DNA from: Mytilus edulis | Lineage: Eukaryota; Mollusca; Bivalvia; Mytilida; Mytilidae | Assembly (NCBI RefSeq): GCF_963676685.1 | Contig: NC_092354.1 | Span: 66,042,241 to 66,106,240 of the forward strand | Length of the DNA stretch: 64,000 bases | Direction of reading: 5' to 3' | In this document: positions 10,388 to 21,905 of the stretch, piece after piece | Layout of the letters: the number at the start of each line of letters is the position of its first letter | Position numbering within the stretch: the first letter of the stretch is position 1 | The notes under the pieces: generated by a model | Told to the model about the DNA's origin: nothing | The model's input: the letters and a program-made list of their open reading frames with translations, nothing else | The model's database searches: none | Translations under genes and position numbers: made by a program

Positions 10388-13300
10388 CCGATATCATTCT
10401 GAAAAGAAATATCAAGTAAAATATATGATGAGTTCATTTACAACCACTGGGTCGACGCCACTGCTCGTGGAGTTTGTATTCCTCGTGCCAATTATTTAGC
10501 ACTTTGGTGTTGACATGAATTATCATTGATAAAGATATATTTATAAATAAACTGTTTACAAATCATTAAAATACTTAGGCTGTTCTACATCAGGAATTGA
10601 TTAGCTTGGCTGTATGGGTCATACAATTTCAATCCTGGTATCTATGATGAGTTTATTTTACATATATACAAACAGTCATTACAGTTCCGCGGAACCCTGT
10701 GTCTCGCCTGTGATTGGTGCATTCATCCACTCAACATTTGCTTTGTCCCTGTCTAATATGTTTTCGTGTATTTTACCAATTGGTTTTATGTATAAAGTCA
10801 AATATACCTAACCGAAAATGCACAACTTAAAAGAAATATATAGATGGACATATTTGATTTTGCAATCATTTTGATCTGGCCAAGTCTTGTTCAACTATAT
10901 TCGTCTTGTGTTACGATGCCACAATAATGTGGAAGATCAGCAACTGGTAGAGCGAGCAAACTTACACATTCTGTTCATGGACTTGCTTCCCAGTGGTTTC
11001 AGTCTGTCATATTTGTTTTTCGTTCATTGTTGTAATACAATCGTTTCAATCATGATTTATAATAATTATAATTTATAGTGATCCAAACACGAATGGTGAC
11101 CAATTAGTGCAGTACATCAGATAGTCGGCAGGGTTATAAATCACTGTAACAGCTGAGTTGAGACACAGACATTACACTTCGGAAACCAATTTGTGATGGT
11201 ACGGTAAATAAAGGCAACAGCTGTTAAAAGTCATATAAATCGATTGAAATAAAAACAAATCCGGGTTACTTACTAAAACCGAGGGAAACTCATCAACTAT
11301 TCAAACTTATTTAATGCTGATTTCAGTCGGTCTTCGTCGTGACTTTTTTTTAAGTAGTTTTTGTGTAAGGAGTGCATCCTGGTTAATGCCTCGATACAAA
11401 TAAGAAATTGATATTATATTTTAATTTATCATGGTTATATCTATACAAAAAATTATCATTAAGATGACGACTTTACCTTTACTGTTTTTTTCTTCGAGTT
11501 CCTTAATGTTGATGTTCCATTGACTCCCTGAGATGAAGTGAACATTTCTAGGCTGCTTTGGGTATGTACGTGTTTCCAATGACGTTTCAAATATTATTGA
11601 CATTAACATATTCACCTCTTTATTGTTTATAGTGTTATTTTCATATAAGTTTTTAATGTAAAGATCTCAAATAAGTATTAGCGTTTGTTTATAATCCATA
11701 TCATAAAACAATACAATTATGTATACGATTCCGGAAGGTATTCACCGATCAATTGTCGGTACGATCTAACTGTTTATACATACAATATTTCCCCCGTATT
11801 ATCACGATAATCGTCATCTATGAGGAAAACGATACTGTTTATGCTGTCATAGGTGACAATATCAACATTTTCTAAAATACCTCTTTTTATAATACAAACC
11901 TGGACCACATAGTTATGTGTGGTGTTCGTACTTCATTATTCTGATTAAAAATTGAAGCCAAATATTTTCATGACGAACTTCCAACGGAGCTTGTTTATGT
12001 TATCCATGCCCACCCTCATTTTTCACCAAAGTTATGAAATTTTGGAAGTCTTTTCGAAGAATTATCTAGAAAATATTTTAATGGGTTTGAAAATTAATAA
12101 AAAGATAAAAACACAAAAACTATATTGTACACTTACATTCATTCACAGCGATTCTTAGTTGACTTCCTTCTCCTTCACCCGCATTGGGTACACACAAGGC
12201 CAACTTAATGCTGAGACAAGTTAATAGTACTATTTTCCTGGAGAGCTCATATAATATGAGACGAACTTCGTCGGATTGAAATCGGCATTACTTAAATGAA
12301 TTTAAGTACATGTACATGTGTTACCTTATTTTCAGATAAAAGGAATTTCTATGCATTGTCATGTTAAAATTATATTAATTAGTTATATATATATCTATTG
12401 CTTGCAGTTAAAATTAGATGGAAAGGTATTTTACAGTTTTTTTTTAAGAAGATCATATTTAACAGTTTATTCATTTTTTATTTAAAGAAGCAACGACAAA
12501 AATTAAATTGTGAAAATGGAAATACTTACATGGTATTAGAATTTAATTGCGAAAATTGAGTAGCGGTTATTTTTTAACTGCGTTTTCAATAAAAACCCTT
12601 TTACATGTCCAAGGTCAAACAATATTCAATATAAACATACTTTTAATGCGACTTCCCGTCAGAAAATATAGAAAAATACGTGACATGATTTATGTGATGT
12701 TTAATGATAATTGAAGACCCATAACTTAGTATTAAACGAAGTCTTGTCAATATTTGTAGCAGTTATTTTATGTGAAATATAACCTTTCTTAACTATGATA
12801 AAGAAGATTATCAAATGGTACATGCATTTATTTCCTTAAGTTTAGAGTTCTCAAAAGATGCTTTTTTTTTGTAAAGTATTATAAGTTATGAAAGTTATAA
12901 ATCTTTTACAATTCAAAGTGAGCCGGTCTTGTTTTACACACCTTTCTATTTGGAGGGATGCAAACGTTAAAATGAATTTGTACCTTAATGAATGTGAGCA
13001 TCTTCTGATTCAGAGGATTTAAGAGGCGAAGAAATATAACACCAGATTATCATTAGGACTACAAATATAGATACCATGATCCTATAAAGATGGAATACAC
13101 ACTTTTTGGGTTATCTCTTTTTCTACTGTATATATTTATGGAAAGCATAAAAACTTGGCGAAAAGTCATTCAAGTTATAATCTACTCCCTCAATAAAAAA
13201 AAAACCAACATATAATTGAGGCGTATGTGTGGTTCGTTTTATCTCTTTTTCATTGGTTAAAATCCGATTATAACGTTGAATGTTATTGTTTTTCCTCTAA

Positions 13301-13500
13301 ATTTCCTATTGTGATGGCATAAAAAAAGATGACCATGTCTTATGACGTCACACAAAAATAACGAATAACAAATCAATTGGATCATGTGGGAGATTTAATT
13401 TTTTTTGTCAAACTTTATTAAGTCAGTATTTTCGAGTCCTGAGTAACAAAACGCGTCAATCAAACGGATATACATGTATGTACATCACAGGAACCTTCAC
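10388..13500. other. No gene supported
   Basis: AT-rich sequence. It contains a repeat piece shared with 26020-26170 (tgctcgtggagt…gtgttgacatgaattatcatt…ctgtttacaaa) at about 10440-10600 and an R8 tail at about 10630-10655. A minus-strand frame at 11421-11615 ends at a donor-like AG|GTAAAG but has no acceptor and no recognisable domain. The rest shows nothing. Confidence 0.4.
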
Positions 13501-13535
13501 GTAACTCGAAGGGTATTTTGTAGGGATGCTGTGTA

Positions 13536-14540
13536 TGTTCCGGACCATATGAGTATTTGGACCATACGCGTATGGTCATGACCATATATGTATATACTCA
13601 TATGGTCCGACCGTACGCGTATGGTCGGGGTAATTAACACTCTCTTATTACAGTTTACTTTTAATACTTCTTAACTCTTCATATGGTATGACCGTTCATT
13701 AAAAAGACGCTATCATAAAGGTAATTTTATTATTATATTATAATAAAAAGATTAGCTAAATAAATATAAGAAGTTTCACATAGTTAATTTTACTTACTTG
13801 TCAAAACTATAATAAATACAATTTATACCGATGGTCATTACCGATTTGTTATTACGAGTGAATGGCAATATGTCGACTTAAAAAATAAATTCAAAAAATT
13901 TCTTAATGAACTGTTACACAAGAAGTCATTGGAAAGTAACATAGTTTATTTAAAAGTTGTCTTGTGAATATGGTGACATGATAGCAATCATGTTACCGGC
14001 AATATTTGAGATCTAGAGCTTCTTAAAACACCGTAGACATATCGGAATGGCCAAAAACCTCGGTATCACTGTACGCAGCTACAAAAAGACTAGCTTTCCA
14101 CTCGCAAACAAAAGGTGTAAATGAAAAGGATCGTGCACAACCAAGACTTGCAAATGCAAAAAAGCTATGATACCATTTGGAAGTACTGAAATGTCACCCC
14201 AAGCCTACATGCAAGAATGTAATTAGCGATGAAAACTAACTCTGGCATCAATATTTAAGTTTTACGTAGTATTTGAATTATAAAAAATATTACATTGTCA
14301 TGTAATCGTCATTGTTTTTTTAGATAAAGTTTATGTATTATTGAAACTTTTATAACTTGATGTAATTTAAAAAAAAAAATACCTATATGGTCCAAATACT
14401 CATATGGTCCGGCCCGTTAATAACCAAACAAGTATTATACGCATATGGTCCGACCATACGCGTACGGTCGGACCATATGAGTATACCCATATGGTCATGA
14501 CCATACGCGTATGGTCCAAATACTCATATGGTCCGGAACA
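13536..14540. mobile_element. DNA transposon with palindrome-rich 93-bp TIRs
   Basis: The left end begins TGTTCCGGACCATATGAG and the right end is its complement. The two ends match over about 93 bp with one small indel. Within each TIR lie palindromes such as GACCATACGCGTATGGTC (18 bp, perfect). A second copy of the terminus lies inward at 14394-14421, so the right end is nested. The 4-bp word TGTA flanks both sides (13532-13535 and 14541-14544) as a probable target-site duplication. The interior (about 740 bp) lacks a complete transposase, so this is a non-autonomous or internally deleted copy. I do not recognise the superfamily. Confidence 0.85.
14040..14240 (+). pseudogene. Cysteine-rich C-terminal remnant of a transposon protein
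   Basis: Inside the palindromic transposon the plus strand reads GMAKNLGITVRSYKKTSF, NKRC, a stop, then KGSCTTKTCKCKKA. After a frame change it reads KCHPKPTCKNVISDEN and a stop. The pattern C-x4-C-x-C … C-x5-C resembles the short cysteine-rich tails that end some transposon-encoded proteins. The tail sits about 300 bp inside the right end, as expected for the 3' end of a deleted gene. Recognition is by pattern only. Confidence 0.4.
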
Positions 14541-14882
14541 TGTATACCATCAAAATTGAAATTATTTCATTCTATTTTTAGAACACACTCAAGTTTTGGC
14601 ATCTGTATTTTCCCGTGAAATAGGGTAAATTTTCAAATAAATTTGTTTGGCTAATTATGCCAAAATATTGTATTTCTATAATAGAAGGCAAGTTTAACAC
14701 GTTTAATATATTTGAAAACAGTTTTTGTAATCAAACATTTTAACGGAAAAGCATATCTTTTATGGTGTCCTAGTAAAAATTGATTAACCTCCCCTGATTT
14801 TACTCTAATGTTTACATTGTAGTCAAACAGGAATCACATCTGCGGTTTTATATCAAGGAACATCCGTTATTGATGTATAACC

Positions 14883-15053
14883 ATGCAGAAATTGAGATCG
14901 TTCTCGGGAATCGCTGTCATAAACTTTTTCGAGTACGTTCTTAATCCGATCCTCTTACTTCCGGTGACTTTGTTTACAACGGAGACCACTGCTGCAGACG
15001 ACCAGGCGCCGGTAGCAGTGGTGGACGATGTATCGATAGTCAGGCTGAAATAA
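14883..15053 (+). CDS. Small GC-rich ORF upstream of the DFSENF gene
   Basis: A 56-codon frame starts at ATG 14883 and contains INFFEYVLNPILLLPVTLF, a possible membrane or signal segment, followed by the acidic tail ADDQAPVAVVDDVS. Base composition here is clearly more GC-rich than the surroundings. It may be a 5' exon or leader of the gene that follows, or simply a GC-rich promoter region. I recognise no family. Confidence 0.25.
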   Translation: MQKLRSFSGIAVINFFEYVLNPILLLPVTLFTTETTAADDQAPVAVVDDVSIVRLK

Positions 15054-15129
15054 ATAAATAAAGGACCATGTGGGGAACCGATGAACAGGCCCGTCTCATA
15101 CCCCTCGTCCTTGAGGATGAGAAAACTTT

Positions 15130-15148
15130 GGGGGGGGGGGGGGGGGGG
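15130..15148. repeat. Poly-G tract (19 G)
   Basis: An uninterrupted run of 19 G just before the DFSENF gene. Runs of this length are often mis-sized in assemblies. Confidence 0.95.
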
Positions 15149-15191
15149 CGGGTTAAGCGGATACGGACAAACGTTCTCCGTTAAGAGCAGT

Positions 15192-16021
15192 CCTGCTGGA
15201 CAATAACAAAACGAAAAGTGCGATCAGACGCAATATCCGATGAGGACAAGCGATTAGCTTACAACTTTTGGCTGTCGACGGAAATATCTAGACCAACAGG
15301 AAATAAAAAAGACGTTAAAAGAGAAAGGCTAGAGCCCCTTATATATGCGAGTCACATGATTCATATCTTAGAAAAAACACCAACTGAAGTGTATACTGCT
15401 TTTTTGGCCGAGTATCCTGATAAAAATGTCCCAAAGGTTTTTCGAGAAATGCAAACCTTTTTTTGTACGCCCTGTTAGAGAACAGGATCGCACAACATGC
15501 TGCTGTCGGTACCATATTGAGTTCAGAACTATTTTTTTCAGAATGTATGAAACAAAGAAAATTGATTCTCGAATCTACACACGATCGCGCTATTGTAGAG
15601 GCACGCTATCCCATTTTCAAAAGTCAAGCAGATATGTTTGCTGAAACTTTGTGTCCTAAAGGTACAAATAAAGAGCATTATAAAACAGAATGCTTGAACA
15701 GAAAATGCCAAAACTGTGGTGTTGCAAATCTCCTTTTAATGCCAGAGGAAAATGACACAACTGATGAAGCTATTGAAGTTACATGGGAAAAGTTTGAATA
15801 TGTTAATGTTTGTACAAAGGGGAATCTGGAAAGAAAAAACTAATGCTAGTAAAAAAAACAACAAAAATAGGAACACTTTTCAAATTTCTACTGGAGCTTT
15901 TATCTACCTTTCCCTCACACCAATTCCGAGCAGCATGGCAAAACCAGCAACTCAAGGCTATTATATCGAACCTTTCTGCCAACGATTGTATTTGTATACA
16001 CGACTTTTCAGAAAACTTTAG
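15192..16021 (+). CDS. DFSENF-family protein, exon 1 (three frame breaks)
   Basis: First exon of a gene family I recall as widespread but uncharacterised in invertebrates. The frame opens after a stop at 15189-15191. GTG at 15218 is not a likely start, so the true start is unclear. Segments in order: SDEDKRLAYNFWLST and EISRPTGNKKDVKRE; then, one frame over, FFEKCKPFFVRPV and the zinc-ligand-like TCCCRYH (CxCxxH); then, another frame over, ETLCPKG, ECLNRKCQNCG and EVTWEKFEY; then, in a third new frame, FPSHQFRAAWQNQQLKAI and CIHDFSENF, ending at donor AG|GTAAGT. The frame changes fall near 15425-15437 (CCCAAAGG/TTTTT), 15532-15538 (T7) and 15816-15840 (AAAGGGG, A6). The conserved Asp of DFSENF is a candidate first catalytic acid of an RNase-H-like nuclease; that is my inference. 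It could be a decayed gene or an intact one with base-call errors. Confidence 0.7.
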
Positions 16022-16478
16022 GTAAGTTTTCAATATAGGTATATGACATTAATCCTTTCAATATATCTGTCGGTAATTGAATCAAGCAATTTTATTATAT
16101 TACGCATACAAGTACATGTAATCACAAAACTGGCATACTTGGCCAATATGTAATGTTTCTCAAAGCCTGAGGGAACAGACACACTTCGCCAATTCAAAAA
16201 TTAAAATCGAGAACACCCTTGCATTTTTCACAGCCTAGTTGTCAAATCTTAGAGAAGATTACTATTTTAAATTGTCCGTAAAATTAACTCCGTATAATTG
16301 TTTGAAATTCATGTACATGTATTTATATTCCTTTTGACAAAAACTTGTAATCAATACAATATCGGAAATGCCAACAATTATTATTACAATTTTATGATGT
16401 TCTAAAAAATTCCATGCCGTGATTTTCAGCTGTTGAATTGAGAAAAACGATAAACATATTCTTTATTCTGTTTTAAAG

Positions 16479-16861
16479 GTGTTCAGCCAGAGAAGAAATA
16501 CAAAGTTCCTATTTCCAATGCACAGAGGTGTCTCTTCACGTGTTGATCATTTATAGACACGCAGTTCTTGAGTACGACGGAAAGGACAGCACAACTGAAA
16601 ACCCAAATATTATTAAGGAACATTTCTTTGTAGTTAGTAATGATGATAAGCACGATCATCATTTTGTCCATGAAGTCCAAATTAAGATAAAAGAATACTT
16701 GAATTCCATATCCTATAATGTGTCAACAATGCACGAATATACTGATGGTTGCCAATGTCAATACAAATCAAGGCACTGTATGGGTGATGTGTCAAATGGA
16801 CAGCAAGATTTTGGATACGACAGACTCATAAGGAATTATTTTGAGACTTCACACGCTAAAG
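16479..16861 (+). CDS. DFSENF-family protein, exon 2 (core)
   Basis: The acceptor is attctgttttaaag. The first base completes the Arg after DFSENF (AG|G), giving DFSENF-R-CSAREEIQSSYFQ. The exon is open for its full 383 bp: EVSLHVLIIYRH, HFFVVSNDDKHDHHFVH, MHEYTDGCQCQYKSRHC, RNYFETSHAK. It ends at donor AAAG|GTAAGT. The Asp in YTDGC and the His in ETSHAK are strongly family-like and are the best candidates for catalytic or metal-binding residues together with the Asp of DFSENF. The layout D…D…H with an upstream zinc motif resembles transposase-like nucleases, but I know of no named superfamily that I can assign with confidence. Confidence 0.8.
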
Positions 16862-17382
16862 GTAAGTCGAAGATATCTTAATGATTTATCTATAGGTTTG
16901 TTCCCTAAGAGACAGAAAACTCATTCAACACGTATTGCACTCAGATAGTGGACGCACAATAATTATAAAAATAAGGAGATGTGGTATGATTGCCAATACT
17001 CACTTTCGTCACCACGGCACACAGTTTTTATCATTCTGGGATTCCGGAAATAAAACATCCATCTTCGCCAGATTAGATTACTAGAGGTGCGCGCCGCCCG
17101 CTTACCTTCAAATCTGTTAAACATGAAAAACTATCCGAATTTCAATACAATATTTAAAGAAATCATACAATAAGGTCAATTATACTGAATTTTACGCCGT
17201 GAAAAGACCCCCCTTTCCAACCCTTTCAAAATTCTGGATCCCCACACCAAACACATCTGAAAAAATTCCAAACGTGTCGCTTCTGTAATCTTCTTAACAT
17301 TTGCAGTTAGTGTATTTCCAATACTTGTTTATGCCATAGTATTTACAATATCTGATCTAAATATTTATATTTTTCACTGTAG

Positions 17383-18145
17383 GCCCTCGAGATGCTGCAG
17401 GTGGATATGTTAAAAGACAAGCTGACTTAGCGATTTTAAGGAGGAAAGCAACAATTCAAACAGCTCATGATTTTTATAAATTTGCAAATGAAAACCTACA
17501 GGAAACTAGAGATTCGTCAGTTTGTTTAAGGTGTGTTTTCAGATTCATAGACAACATAGATCGGAATCGCGACAGGTACTTTAAGTCCATACCTCAGAAC
17601 AGAAATATTCATCAAATCATTTCAGAACGAGAAGGCTTACTTTCGGTAAGAAATTTGTCATGCTACAGCTGTGATAGCTGCTTGCTCAACATGACTCATT
17701 CCTGTCAACATACAGAACTTGTCGGCTTAGTAAAAAATATACAAACAGAAAAGGAACGCAGGTGTGCAATTGTTGAAGATATCTCCCCAGATGACGATTT
17801 CGAGGAAGTTGATATGATCCGAAAAGGAAGTTTAGTCGCCTTATATACAGACGATGAAGGAGAAGACTTTTATCTAATGAAGGCAGGATCATGTCAAAAA
17901 AACTGAAAAGTTCGGAAACTGACGATTGGCAGGGTCAGTACCCAGAAGGAACTACCGTTATTCGTGGATTATATTACAGAAAAACAGGACCTTTATCGTA
18001 CAGTTTAATTAAACGTAAAAATGTAATTGTGAGTGTCAAATCTGTCTTATATGTAACAAATGATATTTTGACGGACTCCGTAATTGATTTGTCCTTGGCC
18101 ATTCACGAAGAAATAATTGGACTGGCAGAGCAAAGCAGTTTATAA
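17383..18145 (+). CDS. DFSENF-family protein, exon 3 (one frame break)
   Basis: The acceptor is ttttcactgtag. The G left by exon 2 plus GC completes Gly, giving ETSHAK-G-PRDAAGGYVKRQADLAI, the expected family continuation. The frame runs through FYKFANENLQ, RCVFRFIDNIDRN and a cysteine cluster (CYSCDSC…C) to an acidic stretch SPDDDFEEVD and EGEDFYLMKAGSC. It then breaks at an A7 run (17896-17902). The next frame carries on collinearly with DDWQGQYPEGTTVIRGLYY and SYSLIKRKNVIVSVKSV, ending at TAA 18143-18145. The C-terminal part looks like a small beta domain. The whole gene (15.2-18.1 kb) would encode roughly 650 residues if the four breaks are not real. Confidence 0.75.
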
Positions 18146-20974
18146 CAGACTATTCGGAATAAAATTGAACGAGTTATTTTGTCTTTGAATTGCTCTTATA
18201 TTTTGTAAATTTCTTAAAAAGTAAACAAACAAACATTAAAAAAAGACAAACTAAAGAAACAATTAACGTAAACTGAAAGGGAAATAAACAAAACAAACAT
18301 ACAATCGAATTAAAAAACATCAAATTCAGTCTTTCAATGCCGTCGTTTTCAACGTTTCATTTTTCCATGTAGAAAACGTCGTAATTCGACGTTACGTTTG
18401 GTGACACCAGTATCGTGCGTAACGTCAATGCGTAAGTGATGGTTTTTAGAGTATTATATTCCTGAAAAAAACATTGATGTTAGGCAGCAACCATTTGATT
18501 TTCTTGGAGGGGGGTATGGATTTTTTTCTGGACAAACTTTTATTTTCGACTTCGGCGAAAAACAATATTTTTGTTTTGTAGACGGTCGAAAACAATTTTT
18601 TTATTTTAATTTTAGAACAACATATAGTGGCAGCTGAGGGTGAAACAAGCAATTTTTTTTCTCGGGGTAAAAAACAAACTATTTTTTTCTCCAAAAACTG
18701 GAAAACCTTTTTTTCCAAAAAAAATCCATAGCCCCCAGTATCAGTACAGTATTTGAAAATATTGAAAGACTTAAGACAAATGAAGTCTTGTTTTTTTCTA
18801 GAACTCAAAACAAAACAATATTTTGGCTTTTGCTCAGGAATCAAGTGAATAAGCTGCACAGCAGCATGCTCAATTAGTATGCTAACTTTCACAAAAAAAC
18901 TGACTCGAAAGCCAGACGGTCTTTTGATACTGTATAGAAGTGGGATATTTTCTATAGATTGTTCATCATGTAACATTTATATAAGCCCGAGACTTAGAGA
19001 TTGTTTGGTATCTATTGGAGGCGACAGCAAGAAAGTGTTAGTCACCTGTATATAGTATTCAGAGGTTTGATATAAGCAAGCAGAGGCATACATGCATCAA
19101 TATGTAAAGAGTTTTTTTGAATGAAAAAATGGGGATGTGTTATAATTCATGTATAATAATCTTGCAAAAAGAGAAATAAGTACAGTGATAGTAAACTGAA
19201 GTGAAGATCATTTAGTGGCCTTCAGCTGTTGTCTCTTTCTCGATTGCAATATTAATTTTATAACAGTGATTGTAATTCCGCAATTTATAGTATTGTTTTT
19301 CTTTTTTCAACCAATTGATCCTGTATTAACCACGTTTTTTTTTGTTTTGTCAGCTTTATATTTACGGTTAATAGTTTCCTCAATATTATCAACTTTGTTT
19401 ACAACAAGTGTAATAACTCTAGAGTGTGATATAATCCTATTTAATAGCTTAACCTATTTGTTATTTATTTTATTTTGATGGCAGTCACACCTGTGATGAC
19501 GTTAAAGTCAATGGGTGTTTAACCTGGAACTGAACCCAAACATTTTTTTTCTTAATGCGATTTTATTTTAAAGAATATTATATGAAATAGGTTTTACATT
19601 TTTACTCCCAACAAAGTTGTAATAAATGGCATGAGACAAAGATTAACGTACAGTAGTAATTATTTCATGCTTATTGAAAACAAGACTATTTTTTTAGAAG
19701 TAATTCAGTAGTAATATCTTACAAGATTAAACAATCATGATGAAGTTTTAAAAATTTAAACCTGCCTTTGAAAACATAGGTCTTTATTGATATGGATAAA
19801 ATTTGTGTATTGCAGTATGTCGCTTACACTGTACGAACCCCAAGGTACAATGTAGTTGTAGAAGGTCTTTAACGAACAAAAAACTTTGCACTGATCCTAC
19901 ACGATGTTGTTCTGAAAAAAACGGTAGAAGTCAGGAAATAAACATTTCTATATGGGTTATATTACGTGACGATGAAAAATTTTAAAGGGCAACGATAATG
20001 CGAATCAGATAAAAAAATATCTCATTTTAGGACATTTTTATCACCATTACTAACAGATTTGTTCTGAACAAAATATTGTAAGACACTCGAGATTATTCCG
20101 TCATATACTGGACAGTGTACGTACGAACGCTCAGGGGATGTACCTATTTAGGCGTAAAAGAAAGCCGACATTGTTATCAAAGGTACAGGAATTGTAATTT
20201 AATACGCCCGACACGCATTTCGTCTAAATTAGACGTTGTAAAGCCAAACAAGTACAAACTTGAAGAACATTGGGACCCAAAATCACAAAAAAGTTCTGCC
20301 AAATACGACTAAGTAAGGTAATCTAGTCCTGGGAAAAGAACCTCCTTAGTTTTTCGAAGAAATAAAAAAGTTTAGACAAAAGGAAAATTAATAAATAACC
20401 ATATAAAGGAAGCACGATTCATAATTCGGCCGGTTGCATTAAACATGTTCGAAAAATTTCCCTAACCTATTTAGCTAATTTGTAAAAATAAATGACTGAA
20501 AATCGCAAGAAGGCTCTATTCACTGTTACGGTACAATATTGTTCTTATATCAATTGATGTTTGATTGATGTGGTTGCTCGACTCCAGTGTCAATAAATTC
20601 ATGGAGGTTTTGTAATAAAAACGCCATTCCCGGGTAGATTGGATCTCAAGACAAACATTTGATACTGCAACGATCAACTTAATGAGTCCTCACGCAGTAA
20701 TGAAAGCGCTGCAATCTTTAACAACGAGGCATTGGATGTTAAGTTCTTAAATCTGAGCTGACGTGACTGTGTACTTGTACATCTAGCAATACAACTGACT
20801 GCCGTACTTTGACGAGGGGTTAACTGCTAGTCGGGAAGAAATCAAAGTGACAATTGGGTAGAATTATTCAGCCCCTTTATGTTACGATGTTGATTTAAAC
20901 GTATTAAAAACATTATTTTTGTTTACAAAAAAAAAACAGTTGTAACTTTCCCACCCCCAATTTCTTTTTTTAAA
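18146..20974. repeat. Repeat-derived and unassigned sequence
   Basis: About 18440-18740 is a T/A-run-rich repeat with ttttattttcgacttcggcg and ggggggtatggattttttt. A related piece is at about 30885-30985 (gtttttcgccaaagccaatg). Its 176-codon minus-strand frame is made of lysine, phenylalanine and isoleucine runs and is not a gene. About 20190-20320 is a degenerate R8 unit (gacacgcatttcgtctaaat…). Nothing else is recognised in the stretch. Confidence 0.5.
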
Positions 20975-21360
20975 AGCCCTGTACCAAGTCAGGAATATGA
21001 TCATTATTATATTATAGTTCGTTCCTGTGTGTGTTACGTTTTAACGTTGTGTTTCTTCTGTGTCGATTGTTTCCTCTTATATTTGAGTGTGAATTCACAT
21101 TATTATAAGACGTGTCACGGTACTTTTCTATCCCAAATTTATGTGTTTAGTTCTGATGTTATATTTGTTATCCTCATCGCATTTTGTCTACTACACAGTT
21201 TGTTTCTTTGTAGTTTACATTTTAATGTTGTGTCATCATTCTCTTTTATTTAATGCGTTTCCGTCGGTATTGGTTTGTGACTGTATTTGTTTTTTTTTCT
21301 TTCGATTTATGAGTTTTGGATATCGGTATACTACTGTTGCCTTTATTTATAATAGGGAAA
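20975..21360 (-). repeat. Interspersed repeat R2, copy 2
   Basis: Reverse-orientation copy: ctgtaccaagtcaggaatat, aagacgtgtcacggtacttt, ggtatactactgttgccttt. The two plus-strand frames here are hydrophobic by-products of the repeat. Confidence 0.7.
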
Positions 21361-21754
21361 TACAAGGCATTTTTTTTACTGAGAACATTTACAGATAAAA
21401 ACACCACTTAATATCTCTTTTCAAAATGTTATCATCATTTTTGGTTTTTGAGCACAGCTATATCATGTTATAGAGGCGTATTTGTATTTGCGAAAAATAC
21501 CAGTCAAGGGACTGTGAAATTTACTGAGCCGTTGCAAGGGAAAGTTGGTTTCAAAACTCTTTATTTTTTCTTTTCACAAATACTTCTCCATAATAAGATG
21601 TGTCTTCCATTAATGAGAGGTTTAGCGCTATAAAACCAGGTGCCATCAACCATTTTCCACATTTGAAAATGCGTGTACCAAGTCAGAAATATGACAGTTG
21701 TTGTTCGTCCGTTATTGGATTTTGCCATTTTATTTGGGACCTTCCTTTTTAAAT

Positions 21755-21905
21755 TACACCTTATCGCTATTTGTTCGCCATTACTGAATTCCCGTAGAAT
21801 TTTGACGTCATACAATAAAATATCTGACGCTACACTGGAAAAGTGATTGTAGCTTGCGTCAGAAGTTCAAGCGACCGGGTCAGCCGGGATTACCGATAAG
21901 GTGTA
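21755..21905 (+). mobile_element. TA-flanked MITE R10, copy A
   Basis: It begins TACACCTTATCGCTA and ends ATAAGGTGTA, with an interior tttgacgtca and aagttcaagcgaccgggtca. It is about 151 bp and non-coding. Terminal inverted repeats next to TA fit a Tc1/mariner-type MITE. Confidence 0.8.

Noticed and set aside
11421..11615. Minus-strand frame ending at a donor-like AG|GTAAAG, possible extra exon of the peroxidase gene
   Set aside because: No acceptor of quality, no signal peptide or domain, and the peroxidase signal-like exon lies downstream of it, so it cannot precede that as coding sequence.
18446..18976. 176-codon minus-strand open frame, the second longest in the window
   Set aside because: It is composed of lysine, phenylalanine and isoleucine runs read from T- and A-rich repeat sequence. 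Part of it recurs at about 30885-30985. No domain and no splice signals.
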